Assembly (NCBI GenBank): GCA_964475205.1
Contig: CAYYVQ010000009.1
Coordinates: 1-64,000 of the forward strand
DNA from: CAYSRM01 sp964475205
GTDB lineage: Bacteria > Verrucomicrobiota > Kiritimatiellia > UBA8416 > CAYSRM01
Reading direction: 5' to 3'
DNA length: 64,000 bases
Position numbers and translations under genes: made by a program. The notes under the pieces are model-generated. The model was not told the DNA's origin, did no database searches, and was given only the letters and a program-made list of their open reading frames with translations. Position 1 is the first letter of the stretch. Each line of letters opens with the position of its first letter. Positions 26,701 to 34,056 of the stretch are shown piece after piece.

Positions 26701-27726
26701 GCGTTCATTTTTTGACCAGCTTTTCTCCAGAAAGTCTACCAGGTCATCGCCGGACCATTCAGGACGCACAATCAGCCGGTTCAGGCGCCTCGGATCGCTA
26801 TACTTCGTGTTAAGCGCAAGTTCCCCTCGTAAAAAGGCAAGGTCGTAATGCTTGCTTGCCAATGCAAGATTGAATGTCCTGATCACAATGGCTTTGGGCC
26901 TGTACTGGCCGAAGTCTCCGTACGGATAGGCGTAAGCATTGGGGATAAATCCAAGTTCCTCTTCCATAATCCCGATGCACTTTTTATGGTCTGTAGCGAG
27001 GCGCGCCTGAAATTCTGCAACAGTCTCGTAGCGCTTTTCTTCCTTAATCCAGCGTGGAGTAGTAAGGAAACGGCCTGTTTTTCCCCGGGGACTTCCGGGG
27101 ATTTCTTCAAATCCGTTGTAACTCTGAATGCCTACCTCCCACCGCCGTGAACGCACCATGTCATCTATGTAAGGCCATCTCAGCGCAGCTTTGTCCTTGG
27201 TGTCAACAGGATAAAGCCACAGAAACATCACCGCATTCCACCCCGCCCGCTTGAGCGGACCGCGCGTAAAAAAGTACGAGGTCTTCCGGCTGTGATCAAA
27301 TGTCATGAGAACGGCTTTTTCCGGGACGGGCTTTCCTTCATACACCAGCCCCCTGACGTCTTCAAGGTCGATGGGCACATAACCGTTATCGCGCAAAGCA
27401 TCAAGATGCTCCCTGAAAAGCGCGGGACTCACCTCGTCGTCTTTCCCCGACACCCCGCGATAGGCCAACGCAACAAACTCGTGGTTGTCTCGTTTGCCAT
27501 GCTCGACAGGCGGCCACAGGTAATGGTTTACCAGATGCCTGATCGGGAAACTCCATGCTACTGCCAGAGAAATAATGAGCAGAAAATACATCCATGTTGT
27601 GGTGTACGATACCGGCACTGCCTGGCGGGGCCTGCCGTCAGTCGCGCCGGCTTTCCTGTCCGCCAGGTTCCTGCCGGATGAAGCAGCCCCGTGCAGCTTG
27701 TCACTTCTGTCTTTTGTGCCATTCAT
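23767..27726 (-). CDS. Membrane-anchored CE4 deacetylase / LamG-like / TPR / glycosidase-like protein
   Basis: The chosen start is the ATG at 27726, which overlaps the upstream stop as ATGA and has GGGGGA just before it; this gives 1319 residues. An upstream in-frame extension to 27825 lies wholly inside the glycosyltransferase gene. A transmembrane helix (MYFLLIISLAVAWSF) lies near residues 45-60. A CE4 deacetylase domain follows with MTFDHS in place of TFDDG and AYPYGDFGQY. Two beta-sandwich, laminin-G-like segments (around LGLYMRATSDGVSYTYLG and FWLYGARTMEHLVRFGF) flank a TIM-barrel-like region (DGLYLNFRNM) and TPR repeats (ALMYLGDAYSKQGNANKALEYY). A second barrel-like segment (ADGFCILFNEMPSS) precedes an acidic tail. 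The likely job is modifying or trimming the polymer made by the coupled glycosyltransferase. Activity is uncertain because the second motif Asp is His. Confidence 0.75.
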   Translation of the reverse strand: MNGTKDRSDKLHGAASSGRNLADRKAGATDGRPRQAVPVSYTTTWMYFLLIISLAVAWSFPIRHLVNHYLWPPVEHGKRDNHEFVALAYRGVSGKDDEVSPALFREHLDALRDNGYVPIDLEDVRGLVYEGKPVPEKAVLMTFDHSRKTSYFFTRGPLKRAGWNAVMFLWLYPVDTKDKAALRWPYIDDMVRSRRWEVGIQSYNGFEEIPGSPRGKTGRFLTTPRWIKEEKRYETVAEFQARLATDHKKCIGIMEEELGFIPNAYAYPYGDFGQYRPKAIVIRTFNLALASKHYDLAFLRGELALNTKYSDPRRLNRLIVRPEWSGDDLVDFLEKSWSKNERAVKGLDEMLSSSWIVDWGAMRQADQGGLHIYAPYNTTGARMWLGGSNLARDFHARVKFRLEEGQLGLYMRATSDGVSYTYLGIDEGGYVRIQQKERGDSADDFNGEEPVRRRGIWFRQKRISELPFTLASSEFPLDPEQEHTLDIYLRGNYLFARINGQDIFAQAGLLRGEQDPGMFGVSVWSPDKGRASAQITGLQLDPQKPAIASWNTGVQNDGFVFKWISSNAHLLTDLSPVWIQATTMGEVISGVCDADFYGKLADVHRLDFCPQVRADGVQGLSHLSPSYVVEQAQQKKVDGLYLNFRNMRDVSMSRMGTWLKQCGGAIENTGMKLLLALPESMETRSGLSSVLAVLPNVQFVLAKDSRENQEELGVSEKDIAEEKEAPEPGPGEDLPFLYMIPMSAGTNGEMTVEAKASRLRRDGMAAYVDENYEKAIDQWAQWLEINPDNSRALMYLGDAYSKQGNANKALEYYDRSLDINPGDISLAIRKCKLLQNIGRAEEASRVLNLYARLFPENVDIMSAQIEWLMEEGRKSEARLVAKKVLELDPDNINVLAVMVRLSRSPAETRRFMARLVEAGRDPRKYTTLGHAIRENQLLANPHAEDLVELVLMVSRTAEEPAVKDMFSLMEPRVYPVVDDLTGGAGGNWRITGGNLETDRGYGILKAGRSYSEAAMRLTGSMRLKNSFIEARIGDVDGDFWLYGARTMEHLVRFGFTPEGRVHLQFWKDGNLVHHKVKDWTRTGNQMTIRLEVRSGGAMGYINGEQMFGTVLDVPPEASLGWSGIGVHKEEKGRARASVYRLSGGPLPTRIAFLNYEKSEEKTDEELEQVRPLMPKVSAICPRWFEITGSGQWGGSYPGRKHIYYLFAKYHKVSLLPVVRVAEGAVVEHSRLIDKMESVEADGFCILFNEMPSSRWINGLKRDVANLRYKVMLGIYGPGGDVIRVNELNPNSDPDKIGRSLEILRHAKPGKDTEEEEDDS

Positions 27727-29249
27727 CTTGTCCCCCATGAGGTGCGCCTCAGAGTAAATAATGCGTAATATCCCTGCCAACTGAAAAAGAAAACATACGT
27801 AAGGGTAAACATAAATCCTGCCCACCAGTCTTTGCGGCCGGTTTTTTCAAGATAATACACCGACCAAAGCAGGGTCACCACCAGGACGCCACCGACATAA
27901 AACCCGGCCGGATGGGAATACATCAACGGTCCTAAAACAAGCGCATTCAACATCACCAGGGGTGCAAGCAAAGGCAGCACTGCCTGCGCATACCATGAAA
28001 TAGCCGCTATCGGGTGCTTTCGCCAGAACCACTTCCCGGCAAAAAACAGTTCGCGAATCCATGAGCGTTTCCATCTTGCCTGTTGCCTCACATACTTGCC
28101 CCACCTGTCGGGAACAATGGTCGTAGCCAGCGCTTCGTCATCGTAAAGTATCTTGTAATGCCTGAGGAGCTTGTTTGTAAGACTGCGGTCATCACCGTAT
28201 GTGGCGTACTTCCCCAGGAACCGCTGATGCAGCCATCCATCCAGTATAGGGATAACACACGCCCGCCGGTAAGCTGAAAAACAACCCGGACAACAGCTTA
28301 CGGCCCCGAAAAGATGTTCTGCGGCTTTCATTACCCTGTATGATACGTAATACCGCACATCCTGCATCTTGGTCAGCAGATTCGTCGAGATGTTTTCCAC
28401 GTCGGTATGGCCCGAAACACCGGCCACTGTCGGGTCGGCCATGCCCTGGACCACCTTCCTGATGCTTCCGGGCATAAGAAAACTGTCCGAATCCACATAG
28501 ACAAGTATCTCGCTTCTCGACATCAGAGCGCCGGCGGCCATTCCATGGCGCTTGCCCTTGTTGGCCTCAAAATCCACGATGGTCAGACGCTTATGCCTTG
28601 CCTGCGCGTGCAGCATCTCACTAAGCGTATTGTCGGTAGAACCGTCATTAACAACCACCACCTCCAGCTTCGAATGAGGGTATCCTTCACTGAATATGCG
28701 GCTGACCGTCTTCTGGATGTCGTCTTCCTCGTTGTGGCAGGCCACACAAACGCTGACAGTCGGTTCATAACCCACATCTTTCGGGGGGACATAGAAAACA
28801 GCCAGCAGAAACCTGGATAGAATAAAAACACCTACCGAGAGACTATAGAGATTTACCAGGGGCTGATACCAGTAGAACTGGACGTTGTAGAGTTTGAGAT
28901 AGGCTGCAACCGAGAGAAGAATGATGCTCAATATGCCAAGGACGCTCGCTACTATGCGGGGCGGACTCCTGTACATTCTCCGCGGCTCTACAACCTGGCG
29001 CGTCTCCTCGGGTTCAGGTCCTGGATCAGGCAGAGCATAGGGCCGGCGGCGGAGTGTGCCCTGGCAGAAAGGACACACAAGCGGCGGCGGGGACGAAACC
29101 ACCTTAATGCTTATCCGGCAATTCGGGCAACCCGCGGAAATCCCAGTATTCGGAGTATTCTCTTGCATTCCCCCCCCCGCTTCCTGAGCAGGAGATCCCG
29201 GTCTCGACGCCGAACCCTTGAATGGCTGCCTTAACAGTTCTGCTGTCAT
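27723..29249 (-). CDS. Family 2 glycosyltransferase, PgaC/hyaluronan-synthase-like
   Basis: A 508-residue processive GT2. The N terminus carries two CxxC pairs (CPNC and CPFC) forming a zinc-ribbon-like element not found in E. coli PgaC. Two helices follow (about 100-160). The catalytic domain shows VCVACHNEEDDI, VVVVNDGSTDNT, YVDSDS (DxD-type), GDDRSLTNKLL and the processivity motif QQARW. Several C-terminal helices would form the translocation channel (for example AQAVLPLLAPLVMLNALVLG). The expected role is polymerising an N-acetylhexosamine or similar sugar from a UDP donor at the inner membrane. The ATGA overlap with the deacetylase gene and the nearby PgaA/PgaB-like gene suggest poly-GlcNAc-type export. 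ATG at 29168 is an alternative start that would remove part of the N-terminal extension. Confidence 0.88.
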   Translation of the reverse strand: MTAELLRQPFKGSASRPGSPAQEAGGGMQENTPNTGISAGCPNCRISIKVVSSPPPLVCPFCQGTLRRRPYALPDPGPEPEETRQVVEPRRMYRSPPRIVASVLGILSIILLSVAAYLKLYNVQFYWYQPLVNLYSLSVGVFILSRFLLAVFYVPPKDVGYEPTVSVCVACHNEEDDIQKTVSRIFSEGYPHSKLEVVVVNDGSTDNTLSEMLHAQARHKRLTIVDFEANKGKRHGMAAGALMSRSEILVYVDSDSFLMPGSIRKVVQGMADPTVAGVSGHTDVENISTNLLTKMQDVRYYVSYRVMKAAEHLFGAVSCCPGCFSAYRRACVIPILDGWLHQRFLGKYATYGDDRSLTNKLLRHYKILYDDEALATTIVPDRWGKYVRQQARWKRSWIRELFFAGKWFWRKHPIAAISWYAQAVLPLLAPLVMLNALVLGPLMYSHPAGFYVGGVLVVTLLWSVYYLEKTGRKDWWAGFMFTLTYVFFFSWQGYYALFTLRRTSWGTR

Positions 29250-29365
29250 CTTTATTGAAAATCTTCCCGGTTATCCGTCATCGCAAATGGAACACAAATT
29301 TCGCGCCACCCTTTTAAACCGATATTCTCTACGAAAACTTGTTTTTTTTCAACTGCTTTTTCCTG

Positions 29366-29394
29366 TTGCGTCCCGGTAGCTCCTTTCGTAGAAT
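29366..29394 (+). promoter_or_regulatory. Predicted sigma-70-type promoter for the receiver operon
   Basis: TTGCGT (29366-29371) and TAGAAT (29389-29394) are separated by exactly 17 bp, close to the TTGACA/TATAAT consensus, and precede the CheY-like gene by 53 bp. The arms CTACGAAA (29329-29336) and TTTCGTAG (29384-29391) form an inverted repeat that overlaps the -10, a possible operator in this divergent intergenic region. Confidence 0.5.
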
Positions 29395-29447
29395 ATTTCA
29401 TATAAGTTTGATGTTTAGCCGTTTCATAAAGAGGAGAATCCCGACCG

Positions 29448-29822
29448 ATGGCAAAAGTGCTTATTGTTGATGACGAGGAATGTATCCGATCCTACCTGCA
29501 GACCGAGGTTCAACGCCTCGGACACGAGGCTGTCTTTGCCAGGGAAGGAGGCGAAGCCATGGAAAAATTGAAGGAAACAGACACGGAGATGATTGTTTGC
29601 GACCTGCAAATGCCGGGCAACCCGGCTGGAATGGAACTGATCCGCCGGATACGTGTACAAAGACCCGATTGCCCAATGGTCGTTATCTCTGGATACCCGA
29701 CGGAAGAGCGCCTGAAGGAATGTGAAAAGCTGGGTATAAAAGACTTTCTCACCAAGCCTTTTGAAGTTGGGTTTCTGCGCTCGATTGTAAAAAAACAACT
29801 AGGATCTGCGGCAAAAGAATGA
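29448..29822 (+). CDS. CheY-like single-domain response regulator
   Basis: A 124-residue stand-alone receiver domain. The acidic pair is Asp8-Asp9 (VLIVDDEE), the phospho-acceptor is Asp52 (VCDLQMPG), the switch Ser81 lies in VVISGYP, and the conserved Lys103 is in FLTKPF. There is no output domain, so it should act by protein-protein contact. It opens an apparent operon with a KaiC-like ATPase (25 bp gap) and an ExeA-like ATPase, and lies divergent from the exopolysaccharide glycosyltransferase. It may relay a phosphorylation signal to that system, which is an inference from position. No histidine kinase is encoded in the window. Confidence 0.93.
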   Translation: MAKVLIVDDEECIRSYLQTEVQRLGHEAVFAREGGEAMEKLKETDTEMIVCDLQMPGNPAGMELIRRIRVQRPDCPMVVISGYPTEERLKECEKLGIKDFLTKPFEVGFLRSIVKKQLGSAAKE

Positions 29823-29847
29823 CGTTCGAGTTTGGAAGTGAATTGTT

Positions 29848-30738
29848 ATGAGGAAAACTTTGACAGGCTTGAGTTTCTTCGACAGGGAATTCGGCGGAGC
29901 ATACAGGGGACGGGTTCATCTTGTCACTGCTCGAGAGCGCGGAGGCAAAACCGTCATCGGTTTGCAGTTCCTGAAAAAGGGGCTTGAACTTGGCGAGCGG
30001 GGGATGATGCTTTCCGCTGAAGCCGCCCCGGATCTTGCCATTCACGCCTCATCTATAGATTTGAACGTTGACGAAGCCACAGTTGCGGACAACCTTCTGC
30101 TTTTCGATTACAAGGACTACATCCAGGGCCGCGATCATGAAGAAAACATAGTACTGCCCCCGGAAGGTTTTCAACAACTCAGCCGGATCATACAGGAAGA
30201 AGCCTTAAGCCGCGTAGTCCTCGATACGGCGCTGCCATGGATCAACATGGGACGCAAAGCCAACATGCAGGAACACGTGGTTTCTCTTGTGAGAGCTTTT
30301 GAACGCCTGGGCCCGACAACTTTGTTTACCCTGCCTAAGCCTGTATCTCCCGCGGCTCAGAAACTGCGTAAAACCATCCAGGCCAACGTCCCTGTGGCAA
30401 TGACCATAGATTACTCTCCGGAAACCGGAAGACGGACCTGGATACTCAATAAATACCTCGGGTCTGAAAAAAGCGAACAGTCAGTGGATATTGAATTCCG
30501 GCAGGGGACAGGATTTGCCGCTGCCCGCAATAAAGAAGCTGAACAACACCGGGGAGAAGATCTTCCCGATAATACCTTCAGCCGCTTTTCCAGAGAACAT
30601 CCTGTAAGCACAGCGAAATCTTCAGATGATGACGGTCAATCATCATCAGCCCCCGCTCCCTCCCCTGCCGAAGAGACCAAATCTGTGCAGAAAAAGAACA
30701 CAGATCTGAGCTTCAGCAAAATAATGCTCTCCCAGTAA
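29848..30738 (+). CDS. KaiC/RecA-fold ATPase-like protein with degenerate P-loop
   Basis: A 296-residue protein whose first about 225 residues follow the KaiC/RadA-type fold: TGLSFFDREFGG, a P-loop-like segment ARERGGKT (residues 28-35, the first Gly of GxxxxGKT being Ala), LQFLKKGLELGERGMMLSAE, a Walker B-like strand RVVLDTALP and the strand TTLFTLPK. The C-terminal about 75 residues are a polar, disordered Ser/Glu-rich tail. Such KaiC-like proteins often sit with two-component receivers and act as signalling ATPases; nucleotide hydrolysis is doubtful here because of the altered P-loop. It is flanked by a CheY-like gene and an ExeA-like gene on the same strand. Confidence 0.65.
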   Translation: MRKTLTGLSFFDREFGGAYRGRVHLVTARERGGKTVIGLQFLKKGLELGERGMMLSAEAAPDLAIHASSIDLNVDEATVADNLLLFDYKDYIQGRDHEENIVLPPEGFQQLSRIIQEEALSRVVLDTALPWINMGRKANMQEHVVSLVRAFERLGPTTLFTLPKPVSPAAQKLRKTIQANVPVAMTIDYSPETGRRTWILNKYLGSEKSEQSVDIEFRQGTGFAAARNKEAEQHRGEDLPDNTFSRFSREHPVSTAKSSDDDGQSSSAPAPSPAEETKSVQKKNTDLSFSKIMLSQ

Positions 30739-30772
30739 CTTGCGATGAGCAGTAAAAACGGGTGAATGTTAT

Positions 30773-31624
30773 ATGTATTTTGAATATTGGAATCTCAGGG
30801 AAAGCCCTTTTCAGAATGTGTCGGACGCGCGCTACATGTACTTTTCCGACCAGCACCAGGAGGCGCTTGCAAGACTGCTGTACCTGGTGGAGGGAAACAA
30901 ACTCGGCGGCATGCTCGTAGGTCCTTACGGGGTCGGCAAATCAATGGTTCTGGAAAGCCTTGCAAAGAAAGTCCGGGATAAAGGCAACTCGCGCTTTCTT
31001 CTTATGGACGCATCGCGAACAGGGGTCTTCCCACTCGCAAAGAAAATCCTCCGGGGCGTTGGCTGCTCGGAAACAGTTTACGATACCGCCGAAGTTCTTG
31101 ATGTCGTGGAGGCTATATGCAATGAGTCACGCAGCGAACCGTCGCGGCTGGTCCTTGCAATAGACGAAGCGCACCTGCTGCGGGAAGCTGCCGCTTTTGA
31201 GTTCCTTCACCTTTTGTCCAATATCCGGCTGAGACGCAACCATAATTCAGCCGCGGAACCAGCAATAACACTCATACTCTCCGGACACAATGAGCTTCTC
31301 ACCGAAGCACAGGCCGACGGTGCGCTCTGTCAAAGGCTGCAGATGGTCTGGCGGCTCGGGCCGCTTAACCATGAACAGACAGTCGAATACGTTCAATCGC
31401 GTATAAGGGTTGCAGGCGGAGACATGTGGATTTTCGAGGAAAACGCCCTTTCAGAAGCGCACAAGGCCAGCGGCGGTATTCCCAGGGTCATTAATAATCT
31501 CTGTGATGTGGCCATGGTCATGGGCGCGGCCGATCGAGCTTCCAGGATCGATGCGACAATCATGCGCCGGGCCATTGCAGAAGTAAACCCGGCTTTGACG
31601 GCGCAGCAGGAAAGCAATGCATGA
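30773..31624 (+). CDS. ExeA/GspA-type AAA ATPase
   Basis: A 283-residue ATPase of the ExeA (general secretion pathway A) type. The N terminus YFEYWNLRESPFQN is the family signature (Y..hGL.xxPF). Walker A is GPYGVGKS (residues 50-57), Walker B is LVLAIDEAHLL, and the C-terminal lid contains ASGGIPRVINNLCDVAMV, typical of this family. Full-length ExeA proteins add a membrane helix and peptidoglycan-binding domain; those are missing here, but the next gene supplies a small membrane protein and overlaps by 4 bases (ATGA). Family members are often found in exopolysaccharide and exosortase loci, which suits the neighbouring polysaccharide genes. Confidence 0.88.
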   Translation: MYFEYWNLRESPFQNVSDARYMYFSDQHQEALARLLYLVEGNKLGGMLVGPYGVGKSMVLESLAKKVRDKGNSRFLLMDASRTGVFPLAKKILRGVGCSETVYDTAEVLDVVEAICNESRSEPSRLVLAIDEAHLLREAAAFEFLHLLSNIRLRRNHNSAAEPAITLILSGHNELLTEAQADGALCQRLQMVWRLGPLNHEQTVEYVQSRIRVAGGDMWIFEENALSEAHKASGGIPRVINNLCDVAMVMGAADRASRIDATIMRRAIAEVNPALTAQQESNA

Positions 31625-32001
31625 GAGAGTGGGGTTCCATGTTAACTGTTACCGGCGTGATAGCCACAGTAATCAGCGTACTTTTTGCGCTTGCAGCTTT
31701 CTATGTCCAGTGGCGCCGCCAGCAGGGCCAGGACCAGGAAGATACCATAGAGGATCAAATGGAGCGTGACCGGATCGAAACCGAAGAATCTACAGCGCAG
31801 CCGTTTAATCTTATAGAATCCGCCGCCAAAACCCAGCAACCAGCACCCAGCATCCAGCATCCAGCATCCAGCAACCAGCATCCAGCAACCAGCATCCAGC
31901 ATCCAGCCCCATCGGAATCACCGTTCCGGCGCTATACCCCACACGGCTCCGAAGAAACGGTAACTCCGTCTTTCAGCGAAGACGAATATGTCTGGGAATA
32001 A
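31621..32001 (+). CDS. Small single-pass membrane protein containing a heptamer-repeat insert
   Basis: A 126-residue protein (ATG 31621, or 31639 for a shorter form). One N-terminal helix (about residues 8-27, MLTVTGVIATVISVLFALAA) is followed by a charged, Glu-rich cytoplasmic-type segment, then a Pro/Ser/Gln/His stretch (around PASSNQHPATS) that is simply the translation of eleven CCAGCAT-type heptamers, then a short polar tail ending DEYVWE. It overlaps the ExeA-like gene by 4 bases and could tether that ATPase to the membrane. No family recognised. The repeat makes up about a fifth of the protein and is shared with unrelated loci, so it is likely an insertion and not functional sequence. 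Confidence 0.65.
   Translation: MREWGSMLTVTGVIATVISVLFALAAFYVQWRRQQGQDQEDTIEDQMERDRIETEESTAQPFNLIESAAKTQQPAPSIQHPASSNQHPATSIQHPAPSESPFRRYTPHGSEETVTPSFSEDEYVWE
31833..31909 (+). repeat. CCAGCAT heptamer array, 11 units, inside a coding sequence
   Basis: Eleven 7-bp units (CCAGCAT with variants CCAGCAA, CCAGCAC, CCAGCCC) run without a break for 77 bp. The same family is at 36994-37155, 50339-50415 and 52654-52695, always in this orientation. Because 7 is not a multiple of 3 and no phase contains a stop on either strand, the array can sit in any reading frame. Confidence 0.95.
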
Positions 32002-32066
32002 GCAGGCTCAATCCCCGAAACCAGTCTCATCGTAACTCATAATCGTAATCAAAACTCATAATCTTG

Positions 32067-32083
32067 ATGAATAGATCAGGTTA
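32067..32083 (-). repeat. Solo copy of the ATGAATAGATCAGG repeat
   Basis: ATGAATAGATCAGGTTA matches the ends of the elements at 10427-10575 and 32993-33344. It lies directly before the HAD phosphatase start and is in frame with it, which makes the longer start (TTG 32064 or ATG 32067) suspicious. Confidence 0.85.
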
Positions 32084-32084
32084 T

Positions 32085-32984
32085 ATGCCAACTTTATCTC
32101 CACAGCATAATTCGCTTGTCTGCATCGATTCTGACGGCTGCGTGTTTGACACAATGGAGATCAAACAGAAACGTTGCATCCAGCCGCGCATAGTATCACA
32201 CTGGAAACTCGAACCCGTTCGGAAGTATGTCCTTGAAACAGCAGAATTCGTGAACCTGTACTCCCGGTGGCGCGGAACTCACCGGTTTAAAGCCCTGCTG
32301 CTTGTTTTTGATTTCCTGAAAGAAAGGCCCGAAGTCATGAACTCCGGCATCAAGACCCCGGATCTCGTCGAACTGCGTAAATTCGTGGAATCGGGACGTC
32401 CGCTCGGCAATGCTTCACTCGCCGCCGAAATGGCTTCAGCGGCCAATCCTGAGTTATCGTCTGTCCTGGAATGGAGCAATTCGGTAAACAAGGATATAGA
32501 GCGTATAGCCGCCGGTGTTCCTCCGTTTCCGCAGGCATTAAAAGGACTGGCGCGAATACAGGCAAACTCCGACTGCGTCTGCGTGTCGCAAACTCCGCGC
32601 AAAACACTCTTGCGGGAATGGCAGGCACATGGCATAGATAATCGGGTTTCGCTCATAACAGGCCAGGAAGCAGGAACCAAAGAGAGCCAGATTAAGACAG
32701 CGTCGGGAAATAAATACGGCAAAAATAGAATTCTGGTAATAGGAGACTCGCCTGGCGACCTCGCGGCTGCGGAATCATGCGGCTCATGTTTCTTTCCCAT
32801 AGAACCGGCGCGGGAAAATAAATCGTGGCGCTTCTTCTGCGAAGAAGCTTATGAAAGGTTCCTTTCCGGCAATTATACCCCCCAATTTCAACAAAAACTT
32901 GTAGACCGATTCAAAGAGATGCTACCTTCACAGCCTCCATGGTTGTCTATAAAAGATGGAAAAAAGCAAGTGGCGGGAATCTGA
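32085..32984 (+). CDS. HAD-superfamily hydrolase
   Basis: With the ATG at 32085 this is a 299-residue HAD-fold phosphatase. Motif I is DSDGCVFDT (nucleophile Asp and +2 Asp), motif II is CVSQTP, and motif IV is GDSPGDLAAA; the motif III Lys is probably in the segment TKESQIK. The cap is a long helical insertion between motifs I and II, as in C1-type family members. The substrate is not evident. Frames from 32064/32067 would add seven residues encoded by a dispersed repeat, so I prefer 32085. It stands alone between repeat elements; the neighbouring rhamnose genes suggest a sugar phosphate substrate only weakly. Confidence 0.82.
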   Translation: MPTLSPQHNSLVCIDSDGCVFDTMEIKQKRCIQPRIVSHWKLEPVRKYVLETAEFVNLYSRWRGTHRFKALLLVFDFLKERPEVMNSGIKTPDLVELRKFVESGRPLGNASLAAEMASAANPELSSVLEWSNSVNKDIERIAAGVPPFPQALKGLARIQANSDCVCVSQTPRKTLLREWQAHGIDNRVSLITGQEAGTKESQIKTASGNKYGKNRILVIGDSPGDLAAAESCGSCFFPIEPARENKSWRFFCEEAYERFLSGNYTPQFQQKLVDRFKEMLPSQPPWLSIKDGKKQVAGI

Positions 32985-32992
32985 GAGGTTAG

Positions 32993-33344
32993 CCTGATCT
33001 ATTCATCAACTTCGTAATGAGAGTGCGCAGCCCCCATATCTCACAGGAGTTCGTAGTGAGAGCGTGGAAAGTGATGCTGCGAGGGTGCAAATTGGTAAAA
33101 CGCCGGAGCAGCCGTATAGACATACTGCAATCTGGCGTTTTGCCACTTCGCGCCGTCGCAGTGGCGCTATCCGCGCTCGCAGCAGGAATTTTGTGAGATA
33201 TGCGGGCAGGTTGCTTTAGATCAATGGCTTTGCGCAGATAGCCGGGTGAAGGCGTATGAACATACGTCAAGATCGGCTGGCCAGCAAAGTCGTTGAAATG
33301 AAGTGACATGCACACTCGTAATAGATTTTTATGAATAGATCAGG
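32993..33344. mobile_element. 352-bp inverted-repeat element of the ATGAATAGATCAGG family, with a nested element
   Basis: The left end CCTGATCTATTCAT (32993-33006) and right end ATGAATAGATCAGG (33331-33344) are exact inverted copies, each with a TTAG-type flank. No coding frame inside is convincing. The interior holds a second inverted element (33030-33207), so this looks like one mobile hairpin element inserted into another. It lies between the HAD phosphatase and the cobalamin adenosyltransferase genes. Confidence 0.7.
33030..33207. repeat. Nested inverted element GCCC(G/C)CATATCTCACA...
   Basis: The left arm GCCCCCATATCTCACA and right arm TGTGAGATATGCGGGC pair with one mismatch in this segment. 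A similar right end (CAGCAGGAATTxTGTGAxA then ATGCGGGC) occurs at 58558-58585. Inside, TGGTAAAACGCC (about 33092) pairs with GGCGTTTTGCCA (about 33136) with one mismatch, giving a strong secondary hairpin. Confidence 0.65.
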
Positions 33345-33390
33345 TTAGACTTAAAACATTAACAGAATGGCTTCACGCAAAGGAGCGCGC

Positions 33391-33912
33391 ATGAACGGTT
33401 ACGTTCAGGTTTACACGGGCAACGGAAAAGGAAAGACAACTGCCGCGTTGGGCCTTATTATGAGAGCTTCGGGCGCAGGCCTGAAATCATACTTCTGCCA
33501 ATTCATAAAAGGACAGCCTTCATCGGAGCTTAAAGTTCTGACTGAATCCCTGCCGGGCGTAACCTGTGTGCAATATGGACTGGGCCGCTTTTTTACACCG
33601 GGCCATAACCCTTCGCTGGAAGATATCAATGCGGCCCGGAAAGGCATCCGCGCCCTTGAAACCGCTATGCTAAGCGGCAGTTACAACCTGGCGGTCGCCG
33701 ACGAAATCATCGTTGCCGTGAAAATCGGTCTGGTTAAAATGGAACAGGTCTGCCGACTCATAGACCTTAAGCCGGACAATCTGGAACTTGTTCTCACAGG
33801 AAGGGACGCGCCCCCTGAAATTATCGCCAGGGCAGACCTTGTAACCGAGATGCGCAACATCAAACACTATTTCAGCCAGAATGTCCGCGCAAGGAAGGGA
33901 GTCGAATACTGA
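33391..33912 (+). CDS. cobO: Cob(I)yrinic acid a,c-diamide adenosyltransferase, CobO/BtuR type
   Basis: A 173-residue member of the CobA/CobO/BtuR adenosyltransferases, which transfer adenosyl from ATP to the cobalt of corrinoids to give adenosylcobalamin-type cofactors. The P-loop is GNGKGKTTAALG near the N terminus. Other family segments are CQFIKG, LAVADEIIVAVKIGLV and LVLTGRDAPPEII. Typical family length is about 170-200 residues. I chose ATG 33391 because AAAGGAG lies 5 bases upstream; an upstream ATG at 33367 overlaps that site. It precedes the rhamnose isomerase and kinase genes. Diol dehydratases acting on rhamnose-derived propanediol use adenosylcobalamin, so a link is possible but not shown. 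Confidence 0.9.
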   Translation: MNGYVQVYTGNGKGKTTAALGLIMRASGAGLKSYFCQFIKGQPSSELKVLTESLPGVTCVQYGLGRFFTPGHNPSLEDINAARKGIRALETAMLSGSYNLAVADEIIVAVKIGLVKMEQVCRLIDLKPDNLELVLTGRDAPPEIIARADLVTEMRNIKHYFSQNVRARKGVEY

Positions 33913-33913
33913 C

Positions 33914-34027
33914 ATGGATTATCAGGCTGTAAACAGTTTACCAGAATACCGCACTCACCGCCGGGAGGCTCGGACCAAAAAGGCCCAACCTGCCGGCGCT
34001 CCTGCAAAAAAAGCTGAGGGCCATTAA
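33914..34027 (+). CDS. Possible 37-residue small protein
   Basis: An ATG one base after the CobO stop opens a 37-codon frame rich in Ala, Lys and Arg (for example ARTKKAQPAGAPAKKAEGH) ending in TAA. No family or signal is recognisable, and there is no separate ribosome binding site apart from possible coupling with the upstream gene. It may be a real short peptide or chance; low confidence. Confidence 0.25.
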   Translation: MDYQAVNSLPEYRTHRREARTKKAQPAGAPAKKAEGH

Positions 34028-34056
34028 AAAAATTGAGAAAACATGGAGGCATAACA

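Noticed and set aside
27727..27825. N-terminal extension of the deacetylase protein to 27825
   Set aside because: It lies inside the glycosyltransferase gene. The ATG at 27726 with ATGA overlap and GGGGGA upstream is a much better start.
31833..31909. Possible CRISPR array
   Set aside because: The units are contiguous 7-bp repeats without spacers, and no cas genes are near. The same holds for the other three arrays.
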